Assembly: GCA_004556165.1 (NCBI GenBank)
Contig: SFIR01000027.1
Span: 1 to 31,929, forward strand
DNA from: Clostridiales bacterium
GTDB lineage: Bacteria; Bacillota; Clostridia; Christensenellales; CAG-138
Length of the DNA stretch: 31,929 nt
Reading direction: 5' to 3'
The position numbers were made by a program, and so were the translations under genes. Below, one piece after another: positions 1-7,617 of this stretch (its first letter is position 1; each line of letters opens with the position of its first letter). Below the pieces are notes generated by a model that was not told the origin of the DNA, did not search any database, and worked only from the letters and a program-made list of their open reading frames with translations.

Positions 1-400
1 GCCTGCCGAGAACCTCGTTCTTAATGCAACGCTCACGGTCAACAGCTACACCATTACCTACAACGTAAACGGTGTATTCTACGCGGAGCAGACCTATGAT
101 TACGGCGCAGCCGTCACCGCTCCCGAGTACACCGTACCCGAAGGACATACCTTCTCCGGATGGAATGTACCCGAAACCATGCCTGCCGAGAGCCTCGTTC
201 TTAACGCAACGCTCACGGTCAACAGCTACACCATTACCTACAACGTAAACGGTGTATTCTACGCGGAGCAGACCTATGATTACGGCGCAGCCGTAACCGC
301 TCCCGAGTACACCGTACCCGAAGGACATACCTTCTCCGGATGGAATGTACCCGAAACCATGCCTGCGAAGAACCTTGTTCTTAACGCAACGCTCAACGGC
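1..400 (+). repeat. Tandem 180-bp repeat inside the surface protein gene
   Basis: Bases 1-180 and 181-360 differ at only three positions (12/192, 25/205 and 115/295), and a third copy starts at 361 and diverges after about 40 bases. The period is exactly 60 codons, so copy number can change without a frameshift. The array starts before the window. Confidence 0.9.
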
Positions 401-1315
401 GAGATGGTCGAATTCCCCGGCCTTGTCAGGGTAGTTACCGATGATGACGTCAAGTATTACTACTTCGGCGAAGAAAACTTTGCAGCGAGAGCGCGCATGG
501 TTGACGGTGAGTTCGTAACCGAATACATGGTCGAGAGGAACAACGGGCTGCTCTTCGCCGGCGACAACTATATCTTCGGCGAGGACGGCGTTATCGAGCA
601 CCGTGACTATACTCTCAACGGCATCAGCGAGGTTGACGGCGACCTCTATTACCATATCGACGGCGTTATCATCCGCCACGGTCTTGTCAAGGTTGGCGGA
701 AGCTTCTACTATTGCAGGTCCACAAGCGGCAAGCTCGTCAGGAACACCCGTTATTGGGTCACGCGTACCAACGGCCTCACCTGGGCGGACGGCACTCCCA
801 TTGAAGCAGGCTACTACTTCTTCGATGAGGAAGCCAAGCTGAGCGATAAGAACGGCATCATCGCAGAGAACGGAAGCCTCTACTACTATGTACACGGCTC
901 CCTGACCCCTGCGGGTCTTATCGAGCTTGACGGCGATTATTACTACGTCAGGACCTCCAACTGCGAGGTTATCCACGGCAGAAGCTATTGGATTACCGTG
1001 ACCAACGGTCTCATGCCGATAGGTCTTTATGAATTTGATACTACCGGCAAAATGCTGAATCCCCCCACCGGCCAGCCCGGCGAGGAGGAGCCCGAAATCA
1101 AGAACGGTATCGTTGCGGAATTCGGAAGCCTCTACTACTATGTGGACGGCGTCCTCACTCCTGCAGGCCTTATCGAGCTTGACGGCGAATACTACTACGT
1201 CAGGACATCTAACTGCGAGGTCGTCCACGGCTGCTCCTACTGGATTACCGTGACCAACGGTCTCATGCCTGCCGGCATGTACACCTTCGCAGACGACGGT
1301 AAGCTCATTCACTGA
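2..1315 (+). CDS. C-terminal part of a repeat-rich surface protein (InlB-type B repeats plus YG-type modules)
   Basis: The frame is open to the left edge, so the N-terminus with any signal peptide lies outside the window; 437 residues are visible. The first ~130 residues are copies of a ~60-residue module of the Listeria-Bacteroides repeat family (PF09479-like), with the recurring signatures YTITYNVNG, FSGWNVPETMPA and LVLNATL. After a spacer come three ~75-residue modules (about nt 615-845, 850-1060 and 1095-1312) of the form NGI..G.LYYYVDG..TPAGLIELDG.YYYVRT, aromatic/Gly-rich and reminiscent of cell-wall or glucan-binding repeats. The ATG at 179 is internal to a repeat and not a start. No LPXTG or C-terminal membrane anchor is seen, so retention would have to be by the modules themselves. 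Known for the family: B repeats are extracellular adhesion or spacer domains. The role here is inferred. Confidence 0.8.
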   Translation, partial: PAENLVLNATLTVNSYTITYNVNGVFYAEQTYDYGAAVTAPEYTVPEGHTFSGWNVPETMPAESLVLNATLTVNSYTITYNVNGVFYAEQTYDYGAAVTAPEYTVPEGHTFSGWNVPETMPAKNLVLNATLNGEMVEFPGLVRVVTDDDVKYYYFGEENFAARARMVDGEFVTEYMVERNNGLLFAGDNYIFGEDGVIEHRDYTLNGISEVDGDLYYHIDGVIIRHGLVKVGGSFYYCRSTSGKLVRNTRYWVTRTNGLTWADGTPIEAGYYFFDEEAKLSDKNGIIAENGSLYYYVHGSLTPAGLIELDGDYYYVRTSNCEVIHGRSYWITVTNGLMPIGLYEFDTTGKMLNPPTGQPGEEEPEIKNGIVAEFGSLYYYVDGVLTPAGLIELDGEYYYVRTSNCEVVHGCSYWITVTNGLMPAGMYTFADDGKLIH

Positions 1316-1325
1316 AATAAATCCC

Positions 1326-1359
1326 GTTCGGTCGGCAGCAGCGCTGCTGCCGACCGAAC
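1326..1359. terminator. Perfect 34-bp palindrome after the surface protein gene
   Basis: Two 17-nt arms, GTTCGGTCGGCAGCAGC and its exact complement, abut without a spacer 10 bp after the stop codon. No T-run follows, so it may be a transcript-end stabiliser, an attenuating hairpin before the polysaccharide genes, or a protein site. The position suggests separation of the surface gene from the next operon. Confidence 0.55.
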
Positions 1360-1384
1360 CCAACGGCAAAATCCGAAATTATTT

Positions 1385-2206
1385 ATGGAAAGTCTTCAGG
1401 TGCTTGTTGTTTCGATGGGTCGGAAGGACCTGTCGTTAGCAAACAAAATGAATTTTGATTGCTCCGCAATTATCGCAAATCAGACCGATCGCTGCGATTA
1501 TATTTCGGAGCGGAGGGAATACGGCCTTGTCGAGATGTATTCGACCGATACCCGAGGCGTCGGCACGAACCGCAATATCGCGCTCGCAGCGGCCGATGCC
1601 GAATTCATTTTGTTTGCTGACGATGATGTTTGCTACTATGACGGGCTGAAGCGGAATATCCTCAAAGCATTTTCGGATGAGCCCCGTGCGGATGTTTTGG
1701 TGTTCGGTGTCGATATAATCAGAAACGGAAGGATCACCGAACGCAGGCACTATAAGAATAAAAGGCTTCACGTTTGGAACTCCATGCGCTTCGGCACCTA
1801 TGCAATAGCCGCAAGGCGTGAAGCGATAGAGAAAAACAGCATCATTTTTAATACGAATTTCGGCGGCGGCTGCATCTACGGCAGCGGCGAGGACAGCCTT
1901 TTTATAAAAGCCTGCTTTGACTGCGGACTTCGCGTCTTTTCGAGCAGTTATGTACTCGGCACCTGCTCCAAGGATGCTTCGAGCTGGTTCACGGGCTGCA
2001 ATGAAAAATACTTCTTCGACAGGGGAGCTTTGATGGGTTATCTCTTCCCGAAAATGCCGCATCTTATGGCGCTGTATTTCGCCGTCAACTTCAAAAAGGA
2101 AACGGATATACGCTGCAAAAAGCGCATTTCGCTGATGTTTGCAGGGCTTAGGGCCGGGAAGAAGCTTATACCCTATTCCGAATATTCAACCGAGGAAAGC
2201 ACATGA
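1385..2206 (+). CDS. Glycosyltransferase family 2-like protein
   Basis: Predicted GT-A fold sugar transferase acting at the cytoplasmic face on a nascent exopolysaccharide repeat unit. It has an N-terminal beta strand LQVLVVS, the G.NRN.A...A segment typical of GT2 before the metal site, a DxD-type acidic motif (ADDDV, Asp79-81) and a GED motif at residues 168-170 in the acceptor/catalytic region. The length of 273 aa fits a single-domain GT2 without membrane segments. The start is uncertain: no clear Shine-Dalgarno precedes the ATG at 1385, and the frame stays open back to the preceding stop without another usable start. The stop overlaps the next gene by 4 bp (ATGA), so it is the first gene of a translationally coupled cluster. 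The sugar specificity cannot be read. Confidence 0.8.
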   Translation: MESLQVLVVSMGRKDLSLANKMNFDCSAIIANQTDRCDYISERREYGLVEMYSTDTRGVGTNRNIALAAADAEFILFADDDVCYYDGLKRNILKAFSDEPRADVLVFGVDIIRNGRITERRHYKNKRLHVWNSMRFGTYAIAARREAIEKNSIIFNTNFGGGCIYGSGEDSLFIKACFDCGLRVFSSSYVLGTCSKDASSWFTGCNEKYFFDRGALMGYLFPKMPHLMALYFAVNFKKETDIRCKKRISLMFAGLRAGKKLIPYSEYSTEEST

Positions 2207-2808
2207 CGAAAGGACTTTACGGCAAAATACGGGCAAAAATTTACACTCCGCGCCTGATGGTGCAGAAAATGCGCGCCGCCCGTCATTTTAAGAAGTATGC
2301 CGATACCGGCAAGGATTTCGTATGCTCTCAGACCTCCGATTGTCTGGCGGACAGGCCCGGTCTTATCACGATAGGCAATCACTGCGAGATACACGGCAAG
2401 CTCATATCAATGGCTGACGGCAGGATAGAGATAGGCGGAGATTCCTGCATATACCGCGATACCGTCATCGGCAGCGTCGAAAGCATACGCATCGGGCGCT
2501 ATGCCGTCATCTCCAATAATGTCCATATCTACGATAATAATAACCATCCCACCGACCCCGAGACACGCAAAAAAATGACTGTTGAGGGCTTTCATACCCC
2601 TGCGTGGCGTTGGGAGTATTCCGAGCACGCGCCGATAGTCATCGGGGATAATGTCTGGATAGGGGAATATTCCGCCATCCTCAAGGGCGTCACCATAGGC
2701 GAAGGCTCGATAATCGCAAGCCACAGCGTCGTTACAAAGGATGTACCGCCGTATACGATAGCTGCCGGCAATCCGGCAAGGATAGTAAAGCATCTTGAAG
2801 CAAAATGA
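2203..2808 (+). CDS. Left-handed beta-helix (hexapeptide-repeat) O-acyltransferase
   Basis: Probable acetyltransferase of the NodL/LacA/WcaF type, transferring an acyl group from acyl-CoA to a sugar hydroxyl of the polysaccharide. From about residue 45 on it shows imperfect hexapeptide repeats (ITIGNHC, IEIGGDSCI, IRIGRYAVI), the NNNHPTDP loop with the probable catalytic His, then IVIGDNVWIGEYSAILKGV, VTIGEGSIIASHSVVTKDV and the common terminal signature TIAAGNPARIVK. Length (201 aa) is normal. A GAGGAAAG ribosome site lies before the ATG, which overlaps the upstream stop by 4 bp; its own stop overlaps the next start by 4 bp. Confidence 0.85.
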   Translation: MTKGLYGKIRAKIYTPRLMVQKMRAARHFKKYADTGKDFVCSQTSDCLADRPGLITIGNHCEIHGKLISMADGRIEIGGDSCIYRDTVIGSVESIRIGRYAVISNNVHIYDNNNHPTDPETRKKMTVEGFHTPAWRWEYSEHAPIVIGDNVWIGEYSAILKGVTIGEGSIIASHSVVTKDVPPYTIAAGNPARIVKHLEAK

Positions 2809-3968
2809 AAAAGCTTATCATCGTCAATAACAATATGAAGATAGGCGGAGTGCAGAAGAGCCTTGCGAACCTCCTGCATGCGATTCACGGGAGATACGAT
2901 ATAACTCTCCTGCTGTTTTCAAAAAACGGGGCTCTGCTTGCGGATATTCCCGAGGATGTGAAGGTTATTTCCTGTTCGGGGCTTATGCGGTACCTCGGGA
3001 TGGGGCAGGAGGACTGCGTAGCTTTCAGAGATAAGCTCATTCGCGGCAGTCTCGTTATTCTATGCAGGCTTTTCGGGCGGAGCAATGCGGTAAAGCTGAT
3101 GCTCGGAACCGAAAAGAAGCTCCCCGGGAAATACGATGCCGCCATTTCATATCTTCATAACGGCAGGCAGAAGCAGCTCTACGGCGGAGTCAACGAATTT
3201 GTGCTCTCCAAGGTCGATTCGGATAGGAAAATCGCATATCTGCACTGCGATTACCGTTACTTCGGCGGCAACGAAAAAAAGAACAATGCCGTCCTCTCCC
3301 GTTTCGACCGCATCGCCGCATGCTCCGAAGGCTGTAAAAGAGCTTTCCTCGAGGCAATGCCGGAATTGGCGGATAAATGCGCAGCCGCAGCTAATTTTCA
3401 CCGTTTTGACCAGATAAAAAGGCTTGCATATCGTGAGCCCGTAATGTATGATGCTTCCGCGGTGAATATCCTCTGCGCGGCAAGGCTTTCCCACGAAAAA
3501 AGGCTCGACCGCGCGCTGTACGCTCTTAAATACTGCCGCGAAAGGGGCATGGAAGCCGAGCTGCATTTGGTCGGAGACGGCGCAAAGAGGGGAGAGCTTG
3601 AAGAGCTTTCAAGGAAGCTCGGCATAGAAAACCATGTCCGCTTTTACGGTGAACAGAAGAACCCATACGCATATATGGTCAATGCGGACCTTCTTTTGAT
3701 GACCTCGGAGCATGAAGCGGCGCCGATGGTTATAGATGAAGCCGCATGCCTCTCGCTTCCCGTGCTTTCGACCCGCACCTCCTCCGTGGACGAGATGATA
3801 CTCGCCCGCAATATCGGAAGGGTCTGCGAATGCGATCAGAAGAGCATAAACGAAGCTCTTTTCCTGATGATCTCCGATCGTGAGGAATTGAATAAACTCA
3901 GGGGAAGCATGCCTCCCTGCAATAATGCTGCCGCCCTCGCTCAGTTTGAAGAGCTCATCGGGAGCTGA
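2805..3968 (+). CDS. Glycosyltransferase family 4 (GT-B fold)
   Basis: Retaining glycosyltransferase of 387 aa. The N-terminal half has the acceptor-domain start LIIVNNNMKIGGVQKSLANL (the GG loop of GT4 enzymes). The C-terminal Rossmann half has ILCAARLSHEKRLDRALYAL (donor phosphate region), HLVGDGAKR, VRFYGEQKNPYAYM, and the E-x7-E motif in EHEAAPMVIDEA that contacts the nucleotide-sugar. It starts inside the stop of the acyltransferase gene (ATGA overlap), so it is co-translated. It probably adds an internal sugar of the repeat unit; donor and acceptor are not inferable. Confidence 0.87.
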   Translation: MKKLIIVNNNMKIGGVQKSLANLLHAIHGRYDITLLLFSKNGALLADIPEDVKVISCSGLMRYLGMGQEDCVAFRDKLIRGSLVILCRLFGRSNAVKLMLGTEKKLPGKYDAAISYLHNGRQKQLYGGVNEFVLSKVDSDRKIAYLHCDYRYFGGNEKKNNAVLSRFDRIAACSEGCKRAFLEAMPELADKCAAAANFHRFDQIKRLAYREPVMYDASAVNILCAARLSHEKRLDRALYALKYCRERGMEAELHLVGDGAKRGELEELSRKLGIENHVRFYGEQKNPYAYMVNADLLLMTSEHEAAPMVIDEAACLSLPVLSTRTSSVDEMILARNIGRVCECDQKSINEALFLMISDREELNKLRGSMPPCNNAAALAQFEELIGS

Positions 3969-3984
3969 TTAAGGAAATCAAGCT

Positions 3985-5511
3985 GTGACAGACAGGTTTT
4001 TACAGAAGAAAAAAGGGCTGTTGAGCATGTTCGGCGGAAGCTCGGGCGATGCGCTTCTTCTGACCGCCGTAAAGCTTATGACTATGCTTTTAAGCCTTGT
4101 GACGACGAGGCTTCTGTCGCAGTATCTCACGACCTACGATTACGGCACCTATTCGCAGGTGCTTCTTATCTCCTCCACCATTGCCTCAATAACCATACTC
4201 GGCATGATGGACGGCATGAATTTCTTTTTCTGCAGCGAAAAGGATACTGAAAGGCGCGAGGCTTATGTTGCGACTATATACCTGATGCAGCTTGCTCTCG
4301 GCGTTATAATGGGCGCAGCGGTCATGATTCTTACAAAGCCCATCTGCGCATATATGGACAACCCCGAGCTGAAAAAGCTCATGCTCTTTGCCGCAATCCT
4401 TCCGACGCTGCAAAATCTCATCTATATTTCGCAGGTGCTTCTCATCTCGGTCGGAAAAGCCAAGGTTCTGGCGCTCCGCAACCTCGTTATCTCCGTTCTG
4501 AAGCTCGCGGCAATCATCATCGTTGTGCATTTTGTGAAGGATATAGCCCTTATCCTCATCGTATCGGTGCTCCTCGATGCATTCCAGCTGCTCATATTCT
4601 ATTTCATTCTTCGTAAAAACGGCTGCCTTATCCGCTTCACCAAAGCGGATCTGCGGCTCATTCTCCCGATACTTCGCTACTGCGTGCCGATGGCGGTATT
4701 TGTCATGCTCAATACCCTCAACCGGGATTGCGATAAATATGTAATCGCCGCTTTCACCGATACCGAAACGCTCGCGGTCTATACCAATGCCTCAAAGGCT
4801 CTGCCGATAGATATAGTGATGTCATCCTTTATCACAATCCTCCTTCCCTTCATCACCCGGGGCATTTCCGAAAAGCGGAACTCCGAAACCATCGAAGTGT
4901 ATAGGCTGTTCCTTGAGATTTCGTATATCTCCACCGCAGTCCTCGGCGGCTGCATACTCGTCTCCGCTCCCGAATTCGTATCGCTGCTGTATTCGGATAA
5001 GTACCTCGGAGGCCTCAGCGTATTCTGTATCTATATTCTTATTGATATGGTAAAATTTATGAGCATCACGCTTCTTCTCACGGCAGCGGGGAAGACCCGG
5101 ATTCTGATGTTCATTTCCCTCGGCGCAATTCTTTCAAATATCGGGCTGAACATTCTCTTTTATAAGCTGATGGGGCTTATCGGCCCTGCGACAGCCACCC
5201 TCGCCGTAACCTTTGCGGCCGGTCTTCTCATCCTGTATTTCAGCGCAAAGGAGCTTGACGGGCATATACGGGAGCTTTTTGATCTTCGTTTCCTCATAAA
5301 ATTCTTTGCCGTACTGACCGCAGCCGTATTCCTTTTCGGCTATATCCGCATTCTTTTGGAAAAGCTTGAAATGAATTCCTACCTCATTCTTGCCGTTTGC
5401 TCGGCATGCTACCTCACCGTCACGGCTTTCCTTTTCCTGAAACGGCTTATGCGCAATATGAAAAGAATCAACGGACTTTCCAAAGCAAAGGAGGTGCTCG
5501 TTAATGAATGA
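3985..5511 (+). CDS. Polysaccharide flippase (Wzx-like, MOP superfamily)
   Basis: Integral membrane protein (508 aa) with about 12-14 hydrophobic segments spread over its whole length, ending in a basic tail. The N-terminal part, with a soluble leader, the GDALLLTAVKLMTMLLSLVT helix and the TRLLSQYLTTYDYGTYSQV loop, is characteristic of PST-type flippases, which move undecaprenyl-linked repeat units across the membrane. Start: GTG at 3985 with AAGGAA eight bases upstream, chosen because the gene follows the GT4 stop by only 16 bp. The 3' end overlaps the next start by 8 bp. Confidence 0.85.
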   Translation: MTDRFLQKKKGLLSMFGGSSGDALLLTAVKLMTMLLSLVTTRLLSQYLTTYDYGTYSQVLLISSTIASITILGMMDGMNFFFCSEKDTERREAYVATIYLMQLALGVIMGAAVMILTKPICAYMDNPELKKLMLFAAILPTLQNLIYISQVLLISVGKAKVLALRNLVISVLKLAAIIIVVHFVKDIALILIVSVLLDAFQLLIFYFILRKNGCLIRFTKADLRLILPILRYCVPMAVFVMLNTLNRDCDKYVIAAFTDTETLAVYTNASKALPIDIVMSSFITILLPFITRGISEKRNSETIEVYRLFLEISYISTAVLGGCILVSAPEFVSLLYSDKYLGGLSVFCIYILIDMVKFMSITLLLTAAGKTRILMFISLGAILSNIGLNILFYKLMGLIGPATATLAVTFAAGLLILYFSAKELDGHIRELFDLRFLIKFFAVLTAAVFLFGYIRILLEKLEMNSYLILAVCSACYLTVTAFLFLKRLMRNMKRINGLSKAKEVLVNE

Positions 5512-6865
5512 TATGAAAAAGAAAATGAGCATCCTCTGCCTTATCGCCTGCATGCTTATCTCCGCAGCGCTCTGCTTCGGGCATATCGCTTCAAGCAAGC
5601 CCGTCATCGTCATGTGCCTTATGCTGTTCCTTGCGCTCAGCGTGTATTCCGTCATGCAGGATGCGGTTTTCCCCGTGCTTCTGTATTTCCTTCCGTGGTC
5701 AACGCTGCTCAAAGCATCGTATTCCGGCATATCCGTTTACACCATCGGGCTTATCGCCGTATGCGTGCTGACCCTTTTCAAGCATAAGCTCCGCTTCGAT
5801 GCCAAGAGCCTTATCCTTGCATTGCTCATTTTCGTTTTCTCGCTCACCGTCAAGCTCATTAACGGAAAGAGCCTGACTCTTGACTATATCAAATTCATAT
5901 TCATGCTCGCGCTTTTTCCCCTCATCTGCACGGACGGCATGGATAAATCCGGTTTCCGCATGAGCACGCTTTTCTTCACCGTCGGCATCGTCATCGCTGC
6001 GCTCACCGCACAGCGCTTTGCAAAATATCCCAATATCTCCCGATTCATTGATGTGTATTCGTGGAGCGCCGTTACAAGATATTCCGGCTACTACGGCGAC
6101 GCCAACTTCTATTCCGCCCAGGTCTCCGCCGCACTCGGCGGCTGGCTCTTTATGGTGCTGACGGAGAAAAAGCCTCTGTATGCCGGGCTTTATTTCATAC
6201 CCATTATCGTTCTCTCCTATTGCGGCGCAATAGCGGCGTCAAAATCCTTCCTGCTCGTCTTTACACTCATGCTCCTTGTTTGGCTGGCTGCGCTCTATTT
6301 CAATAAGCGCCGCAGGCCCCTTGTTAAAATTGCAGTCACCGTCTTCATCGCGCTTTCATTACTAATCGTATTCTGTACCGATATTTTCTCGGATTCCCTT
6401 GCGGTCATGAAATTCCGTTTGCAGCAAAGCACCGATCTTTCCAGCTTCTCCACTCACCGCAGCGAGCTATGGCTTAACTACTATAATGCATTTGTCGATG
6501 ACTTCAAGCTGCTTTTCTTTGGGCAGGGCATTACCAAGGGCGTCATCGGCAGCAGAGCATCCCATAATACGATAATTCAGATAATCTATCAGCTCGGCAT
6601 AATCGGCGGAAGCATGCTCCTTATCTGGGGAGTCAATTACTATAAGCTGCTTTTGCCCAAAAAGCCTCGCCGGAAGGATACCCTTGCCCTCATCATGCTG
6701 ATGATAGGCATATTCCTCCCGTGGTTCTCATTAGATATGCTCCTGTTCGATGAATTCTTCCTGCTGCCCGTCTATTTCTCGCTCGCTGTCAATACGCCTG
6801 ATAGCTTAGAAGAACCGGGCGCTTTGCTTCCGACTGATACTGAAATAGGAGGTGAATTCAAGTGA
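5504..6865 (+). CDS. O-antigen polymerase/ligase-like membrane protein (Wzy-type)
   Basis: A 453-aa protein with about 10-11 predicted membrane helices and one larger external loop late in the sequence. The loop contains STHRSELWLNYYNAF and, after GQGI, SHNTIIQIIYQLGIIGG, the pattern of the Wzy_C/O-antigen ligase family (PF04932-like). Role: polymerising flipped repeat units or ligating chains outside the membrane. A very strong ribosome site, AAAGGAGG, lies inside the flippase gene ahead of ATG 5504. The stop overlaps the GTG of the next gene by 4 bp. Confidence 0.8.
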   Translation: MNDMKKKMSILCLIACMLISAALCFGHIASSKPVIVMCLMLFLALSVYSVMQDAVFPVLLYFLPWSTLLKASYSGISVYTIGLIAVCVLTLFKHKLRFDAKSLILALLIFVFSLTVKLINGKSLTLDYIKFIFMLALFPLICTDGMDKSGFRMSTLFFTVGIVIAALTAQRFAKYPNISRFIDVYSWSAVTRYSGYYGDANFYSAQVSAALGGWLFMVLTEKKPLYAGLYFIPIIVLSYCGAIAASKSFLLVFTLMLLVWLAALYFNKRRRPLVKIAVTVFIALSLLIVFCTDIFSDSLAVMKFRLQQSTDLSSFSTHRSELWLNYYNAFVDDFKLLFFGQGITKGVIGSRASHNTIIQIIYQLGIIGGSMLLIWGVNYYKLLLPKKPRRKDTLALIMLMIGIFLPWFSLDMLLFDEFFLLPVYFSLAVNTPDSLEEPGALLPTDTEIGGEFK

Positions 6866-7581
6866 CCTATTCCGATATGCATATCCATGCGCTCTTCGGC
6901 GTCGATGACGGCGCAGGGAGCGAGGAAGCTATGTACGCGATTATCGACGCTGCGTACAGCGATGGAACCCGTCATATTATCTTCACCCCTCATTACCATC
7001 CGGGCTATTACGGGAAGAATGAAGAGCAGCGTGATAAAGCCTTCGGCATTGCAAGGAGCTATTGCGAAAAGAAGTATCCCGATCTCAGCCTTGCCCTCGG
7101 CAACGAGCTGCACTATATGCGCGGCTCGGTGGACCGGATTCATGAAGGCTCCTGCCGCACTATGAACGGTACCGGCTTCGTTCTTGTGGATTTCACCTAT
7201 AATGAAGCCCTCGGCAATATAGCCTCCGGCCTTGAAAGGCTCCTGAACGGAGGCTATCGCCCCATTCTTGCGCATGCTGAGCGCTATTCCGCCTTTTACG
7301 GTAAGAAGAATGAGCTTCACTCGCTCAAATCCAAGGGCGTGCTCCTGCAAATGGACGCTTCCTCCGCCTTCGGAGCTTTCGGCATAAGGGCAAAGCAGCA
7401 AAGCAATAAACTGCTCTGCGCAGGGCTTTTCGATTTCGTTTCCTCCGATGCCCATAACATCACCGACAGACCTCCCGTCATGTCCTCCTGCTATGAATAC
7501 ATCGCAAAGAAATATTCGCCGGACTATGCCGCCGCGCTGTGCCGGGATAACGCTCAAAAGCTTTTCTTTGAAATAGAATAA
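6862..7581 (+). CDS. cpsB: CpsB-type PHP-family protein-tyrosine phosphatase
   Basis: Manganese-dependent phosphatase (239 aa) of the CpsB/YwqE/Wzb-replacement family, which dephosphorylates the CpsD tyrosine kinase and so tunes capsule output. Metal-binding PHP motifs are visible: DMHIHALFGVDDGA (His7, His9, the Asp pair), FTPHYHPG, LALGNELHY, ILAHAERY and the C-terminal SSDAHN. GTG start at 6862 with AGGAGGTG seven bases upstream, overlapping the polymerase stop (GTGA). It is the last gene of this operon; its cognate kinase is at 10973, beyond an inserted opposite-strand gene. Confidence 0.88.
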   Translation: MTYSDMHIHALFGVDDGAGSEEAMYAIIDAAYSDGTRHIIFTPHYHPGYYGKNEEQRDKAFGIARSYCEKKYPDLSLALGNELHYMRGSVDRIHEGSCRTMNGTGFVLVDFTYNEALGNIASGLERLLNGGYRPILAHAERYSAFYGKKNELHSLKSKGVLLQMDASSAFGAFGIRAKQQSNKLLCAGLFDFVSSDAHNITDRPPVMSSCYEYIAKKYSPDYAAALCRDNAQKLFFEIE

Positions 7582-7585
7582 TTTT

Positions 7586-7604
7586 CCCCGGGCATTGCCC
7601 GGGG
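7586..7604. terminator. Hairpin between convergent genes
   Basis: CCCCGGGC and GCCCGGGG pair around an ATT loop, with flanking TTTT/AAA extending the stem. It lies in the 36-bp gap between the CpsB gene and the opposing phosphoesterase gene, so it may serve both, although neither side has a separate T-run. Confidence 0.5.
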
Positions 7605-7617
7605 GAAATTCCGAATA

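Noticed and set aside
1313..1390. Read-through fusion of the surface protein into the glycosyltransferase (same frame, no further stop)
   Set aside because: Sixty-nine bases without a stop is unremarkable by chance, and the intervening residues look random.
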